This document shows positions 11,839-20,674 of a stretch of DNA of 64,000 bases, one piece after another (position 1 is the first letter of the stretch; each line of letters begins with the position of its first letter). Under the pieces are notes generated by a model. It was not told the DNA's origin. It did no database searches and saw nothing but the letters and a program-made list of their open reading frames with translations. A program made the translations under genes and the position numbers. Source of the DNA: Coriolopsis trogii (Eukaryota > Basidiomycota > Agaricomycetes > Polyporales > Polyporaceae); the NCBI GenBank assembly GCA_020543525.1, contig JAHYIO010000037.1:1-64000 (forward strand), given 5' to 3'.

Positions 11839-11960
11839 CTTACTCAGAATACTCTCGGCTCTTACTCATACGCCGAGTACGGACTCTTACTCATCGCTCT
11901 ATGGTTAACATGTGACTGCTTCATTCGCTTACTCATGCACTCCTCTCTCCAGTATATAAG
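11839..11960 (+). promoter_or_regulatory. LTR promoter: four CTTACTCA motifs and TATA box
   Basis: CTTACTCA occurs at 11839, 11861, 11886 and 11928, all on the plus strand and within 98 bp, followed by TATATAAG at 11953-11960. The reverse complement TGAGTAAG resembles a bZIP (AP-1/Gcn4/Yap-type) site. The arrangement fits an upstream activating region driving the element's transcript. The same set is repeated in the right LTR. The binding factor is inferred, not shown. Confidence 0.6.
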
Positions 11961-12010
11961 GCAGTCTGTTTGCCCCTCTGCTCTTCAGTCGTTCGCTCAC
12001 TGACTGAAGA

Positions 12011-12152
12011 GTAAGTCTCACTCATTACTTATGCTCTACTACACTTTACTTACTAGTACTTGTAGTCTCTCTTTGTGTGACTTACAGGTACTAAACTATG
12101 CAATATAGTCGTTCGCTCACTGACTGAAGATCTCTCTTTGTGTGACTTACAG
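12011..12152 (+). promoter_or_regulatory. Possible leader intron in the LTR
   Basis: Directly after the first 24-bp repeat comes a consensus donor GTAAGT (12011). Two acceptor-like CTTACAG sites follow (ending about 12087 and 12152), with a TACTAAAC branch-like motif near 12089. The unit looks like an internal duplication that created alternative acceptors. Splicing of the genomic RNA leader is an inference. Confidence 0.35.
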
Positions 12153-12186
12153 GTCGCTCCAAGCCTTCCAGGTTCAGAGTTCATCA

Positions 12187-12203
12187 GGTTATGAGCCCTG
12201 CGC
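12187..12203 (+). promoter_or_regulatory. Primer-binding site, half-tRNA initiator Met type
   Basis: GGTTATGAGCCCTGCGC starts immediately after the left LTR. Its complement GCGCAGGGCTCATAACC matches the anticodon stem-loop of eukaryotic initiator tRNA-Met (CAT anticodon included), not a tRNA 3' end. Priming from an internal cut in initiator tRNA-Met is known for Drosophila copia and relatives. Confidence 0.8.
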
Positions 12204-13239
12204 TCTAATCGGTTGCTTCTCTGTCGACACCTCTGCGCGCAACTCTTAGTACGTCGACTCTCTGCCCGTGCATCCCACTTTCCTACTCTCTTGACTGTGC
12301 CCGCCGACACTGCTGCCAGGGGGACATTTCTGCGCTCGTGACGCAGCCCTGAGCGCTTCGTAGTCAGTCTCTAGTCTACTATCGTTGTAACACCTGTTGT
12401 GCTCTCGAGGCACCTGGGTGATTCAGGCATCCCTCAGCCAGGCCACGCACTTGCGCCCGCCAGCTGTTGTACCCGGGGTGGTTAGCACCTTTGGACCGGA
12501 GGACAACCGTTCGGACCCTCCTTACGATACCTTTTTGCCTCGGTAGTTACTATAGCGTTTCTTGGGCACAGTTGGCGACTTTTACCCGGATTGTCGGTAA
12601 TTTCGGCTTACTGGCTCTCTGGTTCACCTCAAAAGGTGCCCCTGTCCACCTTCCTCGCACGTGGCACGTCAATCATCGCGTATACTTTGAACCACCGTTC
12701 TGGAGCCGACTCTTCCAGCATCTCCTCATTCCTCTGAGTCTGAAGTCGAGGACATTGTTGATACTTCGACAGAAGCATCCTCTGACAGCTCAGGCAACGA
12801 GGAATCCTGCGAGGATCTTCCACACGTTTGGGACTCTGACGAACAAGTCGACGCCCACCTTCAAAGCGACGGTTGGTACAATTGTGCCGTGAGCCCCTGT
12901 CCTCATCGGTACAACAACGTTGCTTTACCGGAAGATCCCACATCGTTCGCTTGGCAACCTATCTCTCCCTACCAAGCAGACGAGGAGTTTCTTGCTGGAG
13001 TCAACACAGCTCTTCCAGTCGCATCCGATACACCCTACGACACACCACTTGTCGTAGCGCTTCCTCTCGCCTCTAACACCCCATACGACACCCCTCTCGT
13101 CGCATCTCCGCATCTCTCTCCAATCGAAACTCTTCCTCCTCCTCTCGTCACTGCGCTTCCATCTGTTGCGCCTATATCCTTCACTCTAGACTTCGACGAC
13201 GAGGATTATCTCCACTCTTCTCAGTACCTGCTTTCAATC
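12204..13239 (+). other. Copia leader region with ATG-less open frame
   Basis: About 1 kb between the primer site and the first in-frame ATG of gag. From 12691 the gag-pol frame is already open and reads a Ser/Glu-rich stretch (SSESEVEDIVDTSTEASSDS) that looks translated, but it contains no ATG. Either a spliced leader supplies the start, a non-ATG start (for example GTG 12889) is used, or the stretch is untranslated. Confidence 0.5.
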
Positions 13240-16200
13240 ATGGGAGACGTCAAGATCGACTCGATCCCTATCCTTTCTTCGGCGAACCAGTACAATGACT
13301 GGGCTGCAAAGCTCAAGGGGTACTTCATCTTCATGGGCTGTTGGGAGATTGTCGAAGGCACCAAGACTGAGCCCTCTCCTGCCGGTACTACTGCCACTGC
13401 GGCGGAACTAGTCGCCATAGAGGCATGGCAGAAGCTCAATGGGCAGGCTCGCGGCATGATGTATATGCGGGTCTCACCGAACTTCCACTACGTCCTCGAT
13501 GCGAAGGTTCCGGGTCAAGGTGGTGCTGCTCCTCGTACTATGACAGCTGCTGAGACCTGGGGCGCCATCAAGACGAAGTTTGGCACGCCCAACAGTGCTC
13601 ACGTCTGGGGCATGTTCGAGTCGCTCGTTGCAGAGCCTCGCATGAACGATTCGAAGCCTCTCCAGGACCAGATGATGAAGATCATCAACCGCCTTCGTGA
13701 CATCGATAGCAACGGCGTCAAGCTCAGCGAGACCATGCAGGCTCTCCTGTTGCTGTCGAAGGTCCCCGAGTCCTACCAGTCCATGGTTTCTGCGCTAATG
13801 GCTATTACGGACATCGACAAGGTCACCCTCGACGACATCCAGTCGAAGACCTTGGCCGAGGAGTCATTGCGCAAGAACGGACAGTCCGCCAACAAGGTCT
13901 CCCAGACCAAGCTGAAGCCTAAGGGTCCTTGCTCCTTCTGTGGCGGTAGTTCTCACCACGAGTCCAACTGCTACAAGAAGCACCCAGACAAGCGTCCCAA
14001 GGGCAAGAAGAAGGAGAAGGAGAGGGATAAGGACAAGGACAAGGGGAAGAACAAGGACACTACTTCTCATAGTCATGCGCATGTCGTCTCTGAGTCTGTA
14101 TCAGCTGTAAACGTACTTTCGGGTCCCTCGAACATCGCTGCTTCTTTCTATGATGAGGCTATGGCCTCGGACAGCTCGAAGTGGACCATGTGGCTTATGG
14201 ACTCAGGAGCCTCTCAACATATCACCGGCGACATGTCTGACTTCTCCACCTACCAGCCTTTCGAGACCACTGTTCCTTTCGGAACGGCTGCGTCAGGGGA
14301 AAGTAGTGTTATCCATGCGCTTGGATCGGGAACGGTTGAAGGGTTCACTTACATCGATAATCAGAAGGTCCCTGTCACCTTCAACAACGTCTACTACATC
14401 CCGCATGTGGAAGGTCGTCTTTTCTCGACGGGCTCCATCGAGCGCAATGGTTATTCCTTGTTCCAAGGCGAAGGTCGCATGTGTATCTTTGACAAGCTAC
14501 CTGATGGTGCTGTCAAACATGGTTCGACGATTCGTATCATGGGTCGAAAGATCCTTGAAGCGAGGTACAACCCGAATAGCAACACGTACTGGACGCTCCT
14601 CGAACTCCGTAATGGTCAGCGTGTCCACCTCAATGTCCGTCGCTTCAAGACCTGGCATCGTCGCTTTGGTCATGCGGGCAAGGACGTGGTACGTCATCTT
14701 CCTAAGAACACCAAGGGAGTTGATGCTGTTGATCCTGCGGATGAAGAGCCATGTGACGGATGTGCCTTTGGCAAATCCACTCGCGCCCCCTTTCCACCTT
14801 CTGAGAAGCGTGCGACTGAAGTTCTCGAGCTCATCCATACAGATCTCGATGGACCGATGCGTACTCAGGCTATCGGAGGATGGAAGTATTTTGCCGGTTT
14901 CATTGACGATTACTCTGGTCTTGCTCGCGCCTATTACCTTAAGCACAAGTCGGATGCTATCAAAGCATTCCTCGACTATAAGGCATGGGCTGAGACTCAG
15001 ACCGGTAAAAAGATCAAGAAAGTCCGCTCTGATCGAGGGGGGGAATACACGTCTAGCGAGTTCAGCGAGCTTCTTCGTTCGCATGGCATCGAGCACCAGA
15101 AGACAGTTGCGGGTTCACCTCAACAGAATGGACGTGCTGAACGCTGGAACCGTACCATCACCGAGAAGGCCTTGTGTATGTTACATCAGGCTGGACTTAG
15201 TCACGGTTTCTGGCAACTTGCCATCGATGCAGCCGTTCATATCTACAATCGTCAACCTATGCGACGACACAAATGGCAATGCCCTATCACGTTGTGGGAC
15301 GGTACCATACCGGACGTTTCCTACTTCCGCGTGTTTGGGTGCAAAGCCTTTGTGCATGTGCAGAAGGCGAAGCGCGAAGGGAAGCTCGACAAGAAGGCAG
15401 TCGAGATGATCTTCGTGGGGTATGAGCAGGGTTCCAAGGGGTATCGTTTTTGGAATCCGGCCACCCGTTCTATCGTCGTGTCCCGCGATGTGACATTCGA
15501 TGAAGAGTCTTTCCCTGCACGAAAACTTCCTGGCAATCAACCTGTCGCCCCCAGTGATAATCCGTTTGTGAATGACCAGTCAGATGAGTCCTCGAACGAC
15601 GACTCTGACTCGGTCGATCCCAACGACATCCTGGACATTCCCCTTCCCATTCCGCTTGATGTCCCACCACCGCTTGATCACTCTGTAGACGATGATGCGC
15701 CTGAAGCACCTGCTCCGGCTAATGCCCCTGATCGTCCTCCAACACCACCGCCTGTTCCTGCTCCTCATCCTCCTCACCGTCGTGGTCGTAACAGACCAGT
15801 GGGAGATAATCAGCCTAGCATTGCTCGTGACCGTCCTCGTCGTGACAAAGCAGGCATTCCCCACCCGAGTAGGATTCAGGACAACATCTACGGTGACGAG
15901 AACCCGGTTCATGTCGACGCTCGGACAGATCCGGATGGAGATCAGTGGGAGGCAGAGACTTTCCTTGCTTTTCTCGCTGCTGCTCAGTCAAAAGCTGGTA
16001 TTCCTCAATCCCACAAGGAGGCCATGCGATCGCCTGATGCTCCTAAGTGGCGCGAAGCTGAGAAGTCGGAGTATGACTCGCTCATCGAGAACAGGACCTG
16101 GGTACTTGTTCCTCGTCCTAAAGGTCGACACGTCGTCTCAAACCGCTGGGTTTATGACATTAAACATGATGGGCGGTATAAAGCTCGTCTTGTTGCTCGC

Positions 16201-17544
16201 GGTTTTACTCAAGTATGGGGTGAGGACTATCACGAGACGTTCTCTCCGGTTGCGCGGTTCGAGTCTATCCGGTATCTTCTTGCGCATGCTGCGCTTGAGG
16301 ACTGGGACATCGAATCTATGGATGTCAAGACCGCGTTTCTGAATGGCGATCTCGAAGAGGAAATCTACATGGAACAGCCCGAAGGCTGGGTCGTTCCTGG
16401 GAAGGAAGATCACGTCTGTCTGCTCAAAAAGGCTATCTATGGTCTTAAACAGGCGTCGCGTCAATGGAATGCGAAGATTCATCAGTCGCTTCTTGACTTG
16501 GGATTCCAACGGACCTATTCTGATGCCGGGATCTACGTATATCGGCGACAAGGGGGGGAACACGTAACAATTGTCGTACTCTATGTCGACGATCTACTTC
16601 TCATTGGCGATCAGTCTAGTCACATCAAGCACGTCAAGCGCTCTCTCTCTAAGCAGTACAAGATGACGGACTTGGGACCGGTCAAGCGCTTCCTTGGTCT
16701 TCGCATCACTCGAGATCGTTCTACTCGAACACTCGAAATCGACCAGGAAGAGTATATCCAGTCTGTCCTTGAGCGTTTCCAGATGGCTGACTGTAAACCG
16801 TCGCGTACTCCTCTCCCTGCTGGTGCTGTTTTGGTGAAAACCGATCAGCCCGCTTCCGATTCATTCAGGCAACGCTACCAGAGTCTTATTGGCAGTCTTT
16901 TGTACGCCATGCTCGGGACGCGCCCTGATATTGCTTTCGCTGTCACACGGTTATCCAAGTACAATGCCAATCCCTCTGAAGCGCACATGAACTATGCCAA
17001 GTATGTCCTGCGTTACCTTCAGGGAACAAAGGCGTACCGGCTGCGCTACAAGGGAGCGTCTAATGACGGTCTGATTTCGTACTCAGATTCGGACTGGGCG
17101 GAAGACCGTGATGATCGGCACTCAACCTCTGGCTTTGTCTTCTTGATGGCAGGTGGTGCTGTATCGTGGGCATCGAGGCGTCAGCCTACCATTTCGCTCT
17201 CCTCGACCGAGGCGGAATATAAAGCGGCCTCCGACACTTGTCGTCAGTTGGCATGGCTGAGGACCTTCGGCGATGAACTCGGAGATGACATGACTGATCC
17301 GACGCCTTTGTGTCTCGACAACCAAGGCTCGATCTTCTTGTCTGTCAATCCAGTCATTGACCGTCGTACCAAGCACATAGAGATCCGTTATCACTTCATT
17401 CGTGAACAGGTCGAGATGGGATCTGTCGAGATCTACTATGTCGCTTCTGAGGACCAATTGGCCGACCCCCTCACGAAGAACGTGCCTTACTCCAATCAGG
17501 CCAAATTCGTTGAGGAGATAGGTCTTGTGTCCGTTGCATCTTGA
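13240..17544 (+). CDS. Copia Gag-Pol polyprotein
   Basis: A single uninterrupted frame of 1434 residues from ATG 13240 (MGDVKIDSIPILSSANQYND). Order: gag capsid-like region (about 1-215), CCHC zinc knuckle (CSFCGGSSHHESNC, from 231), aspartic protease (LMDSGASQHITGD, catalytic Asp at 321), pre-integrase/HHCC zinc region (RRFGHAGKD...CDGCAFGK), integrase core with HTDLDGP, RSDRGGEY and NGRAERWNRT, a Pro-rich linker, reverse transcriptase (YDIKHDGRYKARLVARGFTQ, active site YVDD at 1115) and RNase H (SDSDWAEDRDDRHSTSGF, STEAEY). All catalytic residues are present and no stop or frameshift is seen, so the element looks autonomous. It stops 11 bp before the right LTR, across the polypurine tract. 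The frame is open upstream of the ATG. Confidence 0.96.
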   Translation: MGDVKIDSIPILSSANQYNDWAAKLKGYFIFMGCWEIVEGTKTEPSPAGTTATAAELVAIEAWQKLNGQARGMMYMRVSPNFHYVLDAKVPGQGGAAPRTMTAAETWGAIKTKFGTPNSAHVWGMFESLVAEPRMNDSKPLQDQMMKIINRLRDIDSNGVKLSETMQALLLLSKVPESYQSMVSALMAITDIDKVTLDDIQSKTLAEESLRKNGQSANKVSQTKLKPKGPCSFCGGSSHHESNCYKKHPDKRPKGKKKEKERDKDKDKGKNKDTTSHSHAHVVSESVSAVNVLSGPSNIAASFYDEAMASDSSKWTMWLMDSGASQHITGDMSDFSTYQPFETTVPFGTAASGESSVIHALGSGTVEGFTYIDNQKVPVTFNNVYYIPHVEGRLFSTGSIERNGYSLFQGEGRMCIFDKLPDGAVKHGSTIRIMGRKILEARYNPNSNTYWTLLELRNGQRVHLNVRRFKTWHRRFGHAGKDVVRHLPKNTKGVDAVDPADEEPCDGCAFGKSTRAPFPPSEKRATEVLELIHTDLDGPMRTQAIGGWKYFAGFIDDYSGLARAYYLKHKSDAIKAFLDYKAWAETQTGKKIKKVRSDRGGEYTSSEFSELLRSHGIEHQKTVAGSPQQNGRAERWNRTITEKALCMLHQAGLSHGFWQLAIDAAVHIYNRQPMRRHKWQCPITLWDGTIPDVSYFRVFGCKAFVHVQKAKREGKLDKKAVEMIFVGYEQGSKGYRFWNPATRSIVVSRDVTFDEESFPARKLPGNQPVAPSDNPFVNDQSDESSNDDSDSVDPNDILDIPLPIPLDVPPPLDHSVDDDAPEAPAPANAPDRPPTPPPVPAPHPPHRRGRNRPVGDNQPSIARDRPRRDKAGIPHPSRIQDNIYGDENPVHVDARTDPDGDQWEAETFLAFLAAAQSKAGIPQSHKEAMRSPDAPKWREAEKSEYDSLIENRTWVLVPRPKGRHVVSNRWVYDIKHDGRYKARLVARGFTQVWGEDYHETFSPVARFESIRYLLAHAALEDWDIESMDVKTAFLNGDLEEEIYMEQPEGWVVPGKEDHVCLLKKAIYGLKQASRQWNAKIHQSLLDLGFQRTYSDAGIYVYRRQGGEHVTIVVLYVDDLLLIGDQSSHIKHVKRSLSKQYKMTDLGPVKRFLGLRITRDRSTRTLEIDQEEYIQSVLERFQMADCKPSRTPLPAGAVLVKTDQPASDSFRQRYQSLIGSLLYAMLGTRPDIAFAVTRLSKYNANPSEAHMNYAKYVLRYLQGTKAYRLRYKGASNDGLISYSDSDWAEDRDDRHSTSGFVFLMAGGAVSWASRRQPTISLSSTEAEYKAASDTCRQLAWLRTFGDELGDDMTDPTPLCLDNQGSIFLSVNPVIDRRTKHIEIRYHFIREQVEMGSVEIYYVASEDQLADPLTKNVPYSNQAKFVEEIGLVSVAS

Positions 17545-17555
17545 ACGAGTGGGAG

Positions 17556-18122
17556 TGTTGACATTCTGGATTTACGGCTCTACCGGTCCGGAGTTGTGCA
17601 CACAACCTTTGTATGGTCATGTTTACCTATGTTTAGATAGCGCTTACTATAGGCTGTGTTTCTACTTACCATATACGGTTTTCTCTACGAAACTACTGTA
17701 CATTCCCATGACCATATGGTTCCCTTGTCTTCCTGTGCGTTCTACAATGCACCGGAACATTCTAGACCTTATGTCTTACTCAGAATACTCTCGGCTCTTA
17801 CTCATACGCCGAGTACGGACTCTTACTCATCGCTCTATGGTTAACATGTGACTGCTTCATTCGCTTACTCATGCACTCCTCTCTCCAGTATATAAGGCAG
17901 TCTGTTTGCCCCTCTGCTCTTCAGTCGTTCGCTCACTGACTGAAGAGTAAGTCTCACTCATTACTTATGCTCTACTACACTTTACTTACTAGTACTTGTA
18001 GTCTCTCTTTGTGTGACTTACAGGTACTAAACTATGCAATATAGTCGTTCGCTCACTGACTGAAGATCTCTCTTTGTGTGACTTACAGGTCGCTCCAAGC
18101 CTTCCAGGTTCAGAGTTCATCA
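17556..18122 (+). repeat. Right LTR of the copia element
   Basis: 567 bp, the same length as the left LTR and with no difference found by eye. Its TATA box lies at 17889. Reading outward it would direct transcription into the promoter-proximal half of the bromodomain gene, antisense to it. Confidence 0.96.
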
Positions 18123-18127
18123 CCTTC
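18123..18127. repeat. Target-site duplication CCTTC, right
   Basis: Second copy of the 5-bp duplication next to the right LTR. Confidence 0.95.
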
Positions 18128-18851
18128 CTTGTTGCCCGACATCCGGTCGTACTCTTTAGTAGCTAGTTTCTAAGTAAAGCCGAGAGACGAAGTGAATGGG
18201 TGCAAATCGCAGCGGGGATGTCGAGACGGAGAACGTACATGAAGGAACTTGGCATCCTTGAATATTTGACTCTCCTTCATGTTATACCGTTTCGCATTGC
18301 GAAAGCACGTTTCCAAATCCTGATAAACATCCTTAAGAGACGCATACTGTCTATCTTCGAGCTTGGACTTAATGTCGTCCAGAGCTATTGGGTGTTTAAT
18401 CTGGACGTAGTAGTCGGGGTACTGTCGTTTCGACGGAAGCCGCATGAATTGGAACGAGGCGATCTGGCCACTGCGGTCGAGCAAGAGGGCACAGGCAAGA
18501 GCGAGAGCGAGACCATGGTAGTGGGCGGTAAAGAGTGCAATGTATGCGTCAGGTCAACGCGGGAGAGGGTAAGCATGGATAGATCACGCACTCCTTGTTG
18601 ACCGCATCCTTCAACGTCTGCCACAGTTTCAGTCCATTCTCCCTAACCGTCTCCCTATCCTCCACCTGCGACTCTGTATTCTCGACCTCGACCGTGTTGT
18701 TCAAGTCTCCGTTCGCGTGAGTGGCCTCGACCTTCTGCTTGCTGTCGGGGCTTGCATTGCTCGTGGCGGGGGCCTCCTTCCGACGTTTGGCACGCGGTGC
18801 GTCGATGTCCACTCCTGCTGCGGCAAAGCTTCTTGCCTCTCGCTTCGACAT
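18123..18851 (-). pseudogene. RSC4-like bromodomain gene, 5' part, cut off by copia insertion
   Basis: The gene starts at ATG 18851 (MSKREARSFAAAGVDIDAPR), has a basic/acidic N-terminus, then LKLWQTLKDAVNKE and, after an intron, a first bromodomain: FQFMRLPSKRQYPDYYVQIK, PIALDDIKSKLEDRQY, KDVYQDLETCFRNAKRYNMK. After a further intron it reads KLATKEYDRMSGNKE and then meets the retrotransposon. Removing the element and one target copy places this in frame with GGHDDDGSDDEPK at 11619, between the two bromodomains. As it stands only bromodomain 1 could be made. Rsc4 is essential in budding yeast, so a second intact allele, for example in the partner nucleus of a dikaryon, is likely. Confidence 0.85.
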
Positions 18852-19369
18852 CGTACTAGGCTTGTAGCACCGGGAAAGACAGTCTGTTCAGGGTTGTGTT
18901 GGCACCAGGGACGACAATGCACTAAATATGGCCAGGGACGGCTGCTTGTCTTCTCGGAGTCGGACCAGCGGTTGGCTGCAACGACCCCAATCCAGTAAAC
19001 ACAATCACGTGACCCCACGCGTCGCACATCCACAGCCACATCAGCAAAACATACATCCCAGTGACCGTATGCGGTCATCTCATAAAACGCATGACAATCT
19101 TCGTCGGATTGCTACGAAGACGGTCAGACGCGTCTTGAACGGTCAGCCCAGCCCGGGAACGGGAGGGGTACGGACGTGAGTGGGCATCTCTCGCGGCGCG
19201 GCGCGCGCGCAAGGTCAGTCTCTAGTGGTGTATGACCACTGACGACCATTGACGATGGTGCGTTCGCCGCGGAATACGGCTGGCACCACAGCTCCGTCTC
19301 ATTTCCCCTTGCGAAACGCGTTCCGAGCACAAGACAGAGGACGCGGGGCCCCATTTTACAGTCGACGGC
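18852..19369. other. Promoter side of the bromodomain gene
   Basis: Intergenic. A GC-rich run of alternating GC (about 19193-19210) is the only striking feature. No gene is recognised. Confidence 0.4.
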
Positions 19370-20091
19370 GTGGTTCACCGTCGACTTCTGGATCTCATCA
19401 AGTCTGTTGCGACCGACCCGCACTCACGCTGGAAAGATTCCTATCATTGGACTGACCACCAACTGTATTGGAACCCCCCACAATCCACCGACTCACGCCA
19501 ACCGGCAGAGGCCAGCCGTTCATCCCCCTCACAGGGCAGGTGCCTCCGGAACCCATCCGCGGTACAACTCGACGCTTTCCTACGCGAGGAGGCCGAGTTG
19601 CGCGCCAAGCCCCGCGACCCCGATGACGACCCGAGCGTGGAGTATTGCATACTCCCGTTGCTCATGTCGTCTGATTCGACGCACCTCTCAAGCTTTGGAA
19701 CGGCGCACCTATGGCTCATCTACTTGTGCTTCGGCAGCCTGTCGAAGTACATCCGTAGCCGTCCGACCGAGTTTGCACCCGAGCATCTCGCTTACATACC
19801 AGATGTGCGCCCCTTTGTTGAACTCATTTGATCATGACATACTCGCCGTCACAACAGCTACCCGACAATTTCCAGGCCTTCTATACGAAAACATTCGGCA
19901 TGCGCGCAACAGAAGAAACAGAGAAGTTCTGTCGGCGAGAACTCTTCCAGCAAATCTGGAACATGTTGCTGAATGCCGACTTCCTCCACGCCGCTTGGCA
20001 GCACGGCATTCTGGTGACCTATGGCGACGGGGTAACGCGACGCCTCTTCCCCAGATTATTTACATATTCAGCCGATTATCCCGAAAAGTAA
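19370..20091 (+). pseudogene. Plavaka-type (KDZ superfamily) transposase remnant
   Basis: Reads HWTDHQLYWNPPQSTDSRQP, then DDPSVEYCILPLLMSSDSTH, FGTAHLWLIYLCFGSLSKYI, APEHLAYIP, then after a 54-bp intron LPDNFQAFYTKTFGMRATEE, FCRRELFQQIWNMLLN and RRLFPRLFTYSADYPEK. This order is characteristic of agaricomycete Plavaka transposases: the aspartate of SSDSTHL corresponds to a catalytic Asp, and the SADYPEK block precedes an intron. The N-terminal zinc-finger part and everything after YPEK are missing, so this is an internal fragment of about 220 residues of a protein normally near 1000. No terminal repeats were found. Confidence 0.65.
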
Positions 20092-20674
20092 GTACTCGGT
20101 CATTTTGAACACCACATGGACTCTTTGCACAACTTCGACTTTCATGGGAACTGCCTGAAGGGTCGCAATGGTTAGGAATGTACGGCTACAGGGAACCGAA
20201 CCTCCCATCGGGGGCATCGCCACTAAGGACCATGTCCCATGACACCATAAGCACTCGGGTAATGCTCACGCCTCGTCCTATTCCGAAGGGACGCTAGCGA
20301 GCTCCTCCTGGTCCGAAGTGACGGGATTCGATAGTCCCTGTTTGATGGCCTCGCGGCCGTGTAACACATTCCCGCGCCTCAAGTGAATCGCCTTGCCGCC
20401 GGCGCTACGCCTGAAACAACCGTGGGAGCGCATTAACACGCGGATACACCGTGGGGCGATACCTCGTAATTGGCCATGAGCTGCTTTGCCCAATGCCAGC
20501 TCACACTTCGACTCTGAACAGCGAGGTAAGTACATATCGACAATGAGTACTAATTTACGCTGATAGATTGAGAGCACAGAGGCATCAATACTCCGCGTGG
20601 AACGTTTGAACATCGATGAGTTTCCACTGGTCGACTGTCACGTCTCCCTACCGTTCCTCAGCCTGACATCAAGA
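20092..20674. other. Gene-free stretch after transposase remnant
   Basis: No recognisable coding sequence continues the transposase. An open minus-strand frame (20278-20613) has no motif. Confidence 0.4.

Larger units (their letters stand above)
11620..12186 (+). repeat. Left LTR of the copia element
   Basis: 567 bp, beginning TG and ending CA. It holds a TATA box (TATATAAG at 11953), four CTTACTCA motifs upstream of it, and downstream a 24-bp sequence present twice (11987-12010 and 12107-12130), each followed at some distance by TCTCTCTTTGTGTGACTTAC. Confidence 0.96.
11620..18122 (+). mobile_element. Complete Ty1/copia LTR retrotransposon
   Basis: A 6503-bp element with 567-bp LTRs (TGTTGACA...TTCATCA), a 5-bp target duplication, a primer-binding site, an intact gag-pol frame and a purine tract (GAGTGGGAG) just before the right LTR. 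Domain order protease, integrase, reverse transcriptase, RNase H assigns it to Ty1/copia. It lies antisense to the bromodomain gene that it splits. By eye the two LTRs show no difference, which points to a very recent, possibly still mobile copy. Confidence 0.97.

Noticed and set aside
11620..12186. LTR reading frames (97 and 62 codons) as genes
   Set aside because: They are repeated in the right LTR, lie across the promoter and have no conserved domain.
14150..15409. 419-codon second frame inside the copia polyprotein
   Set aside because: Out-of-frame shadow of the protease-integrase region, with no motif of its own.
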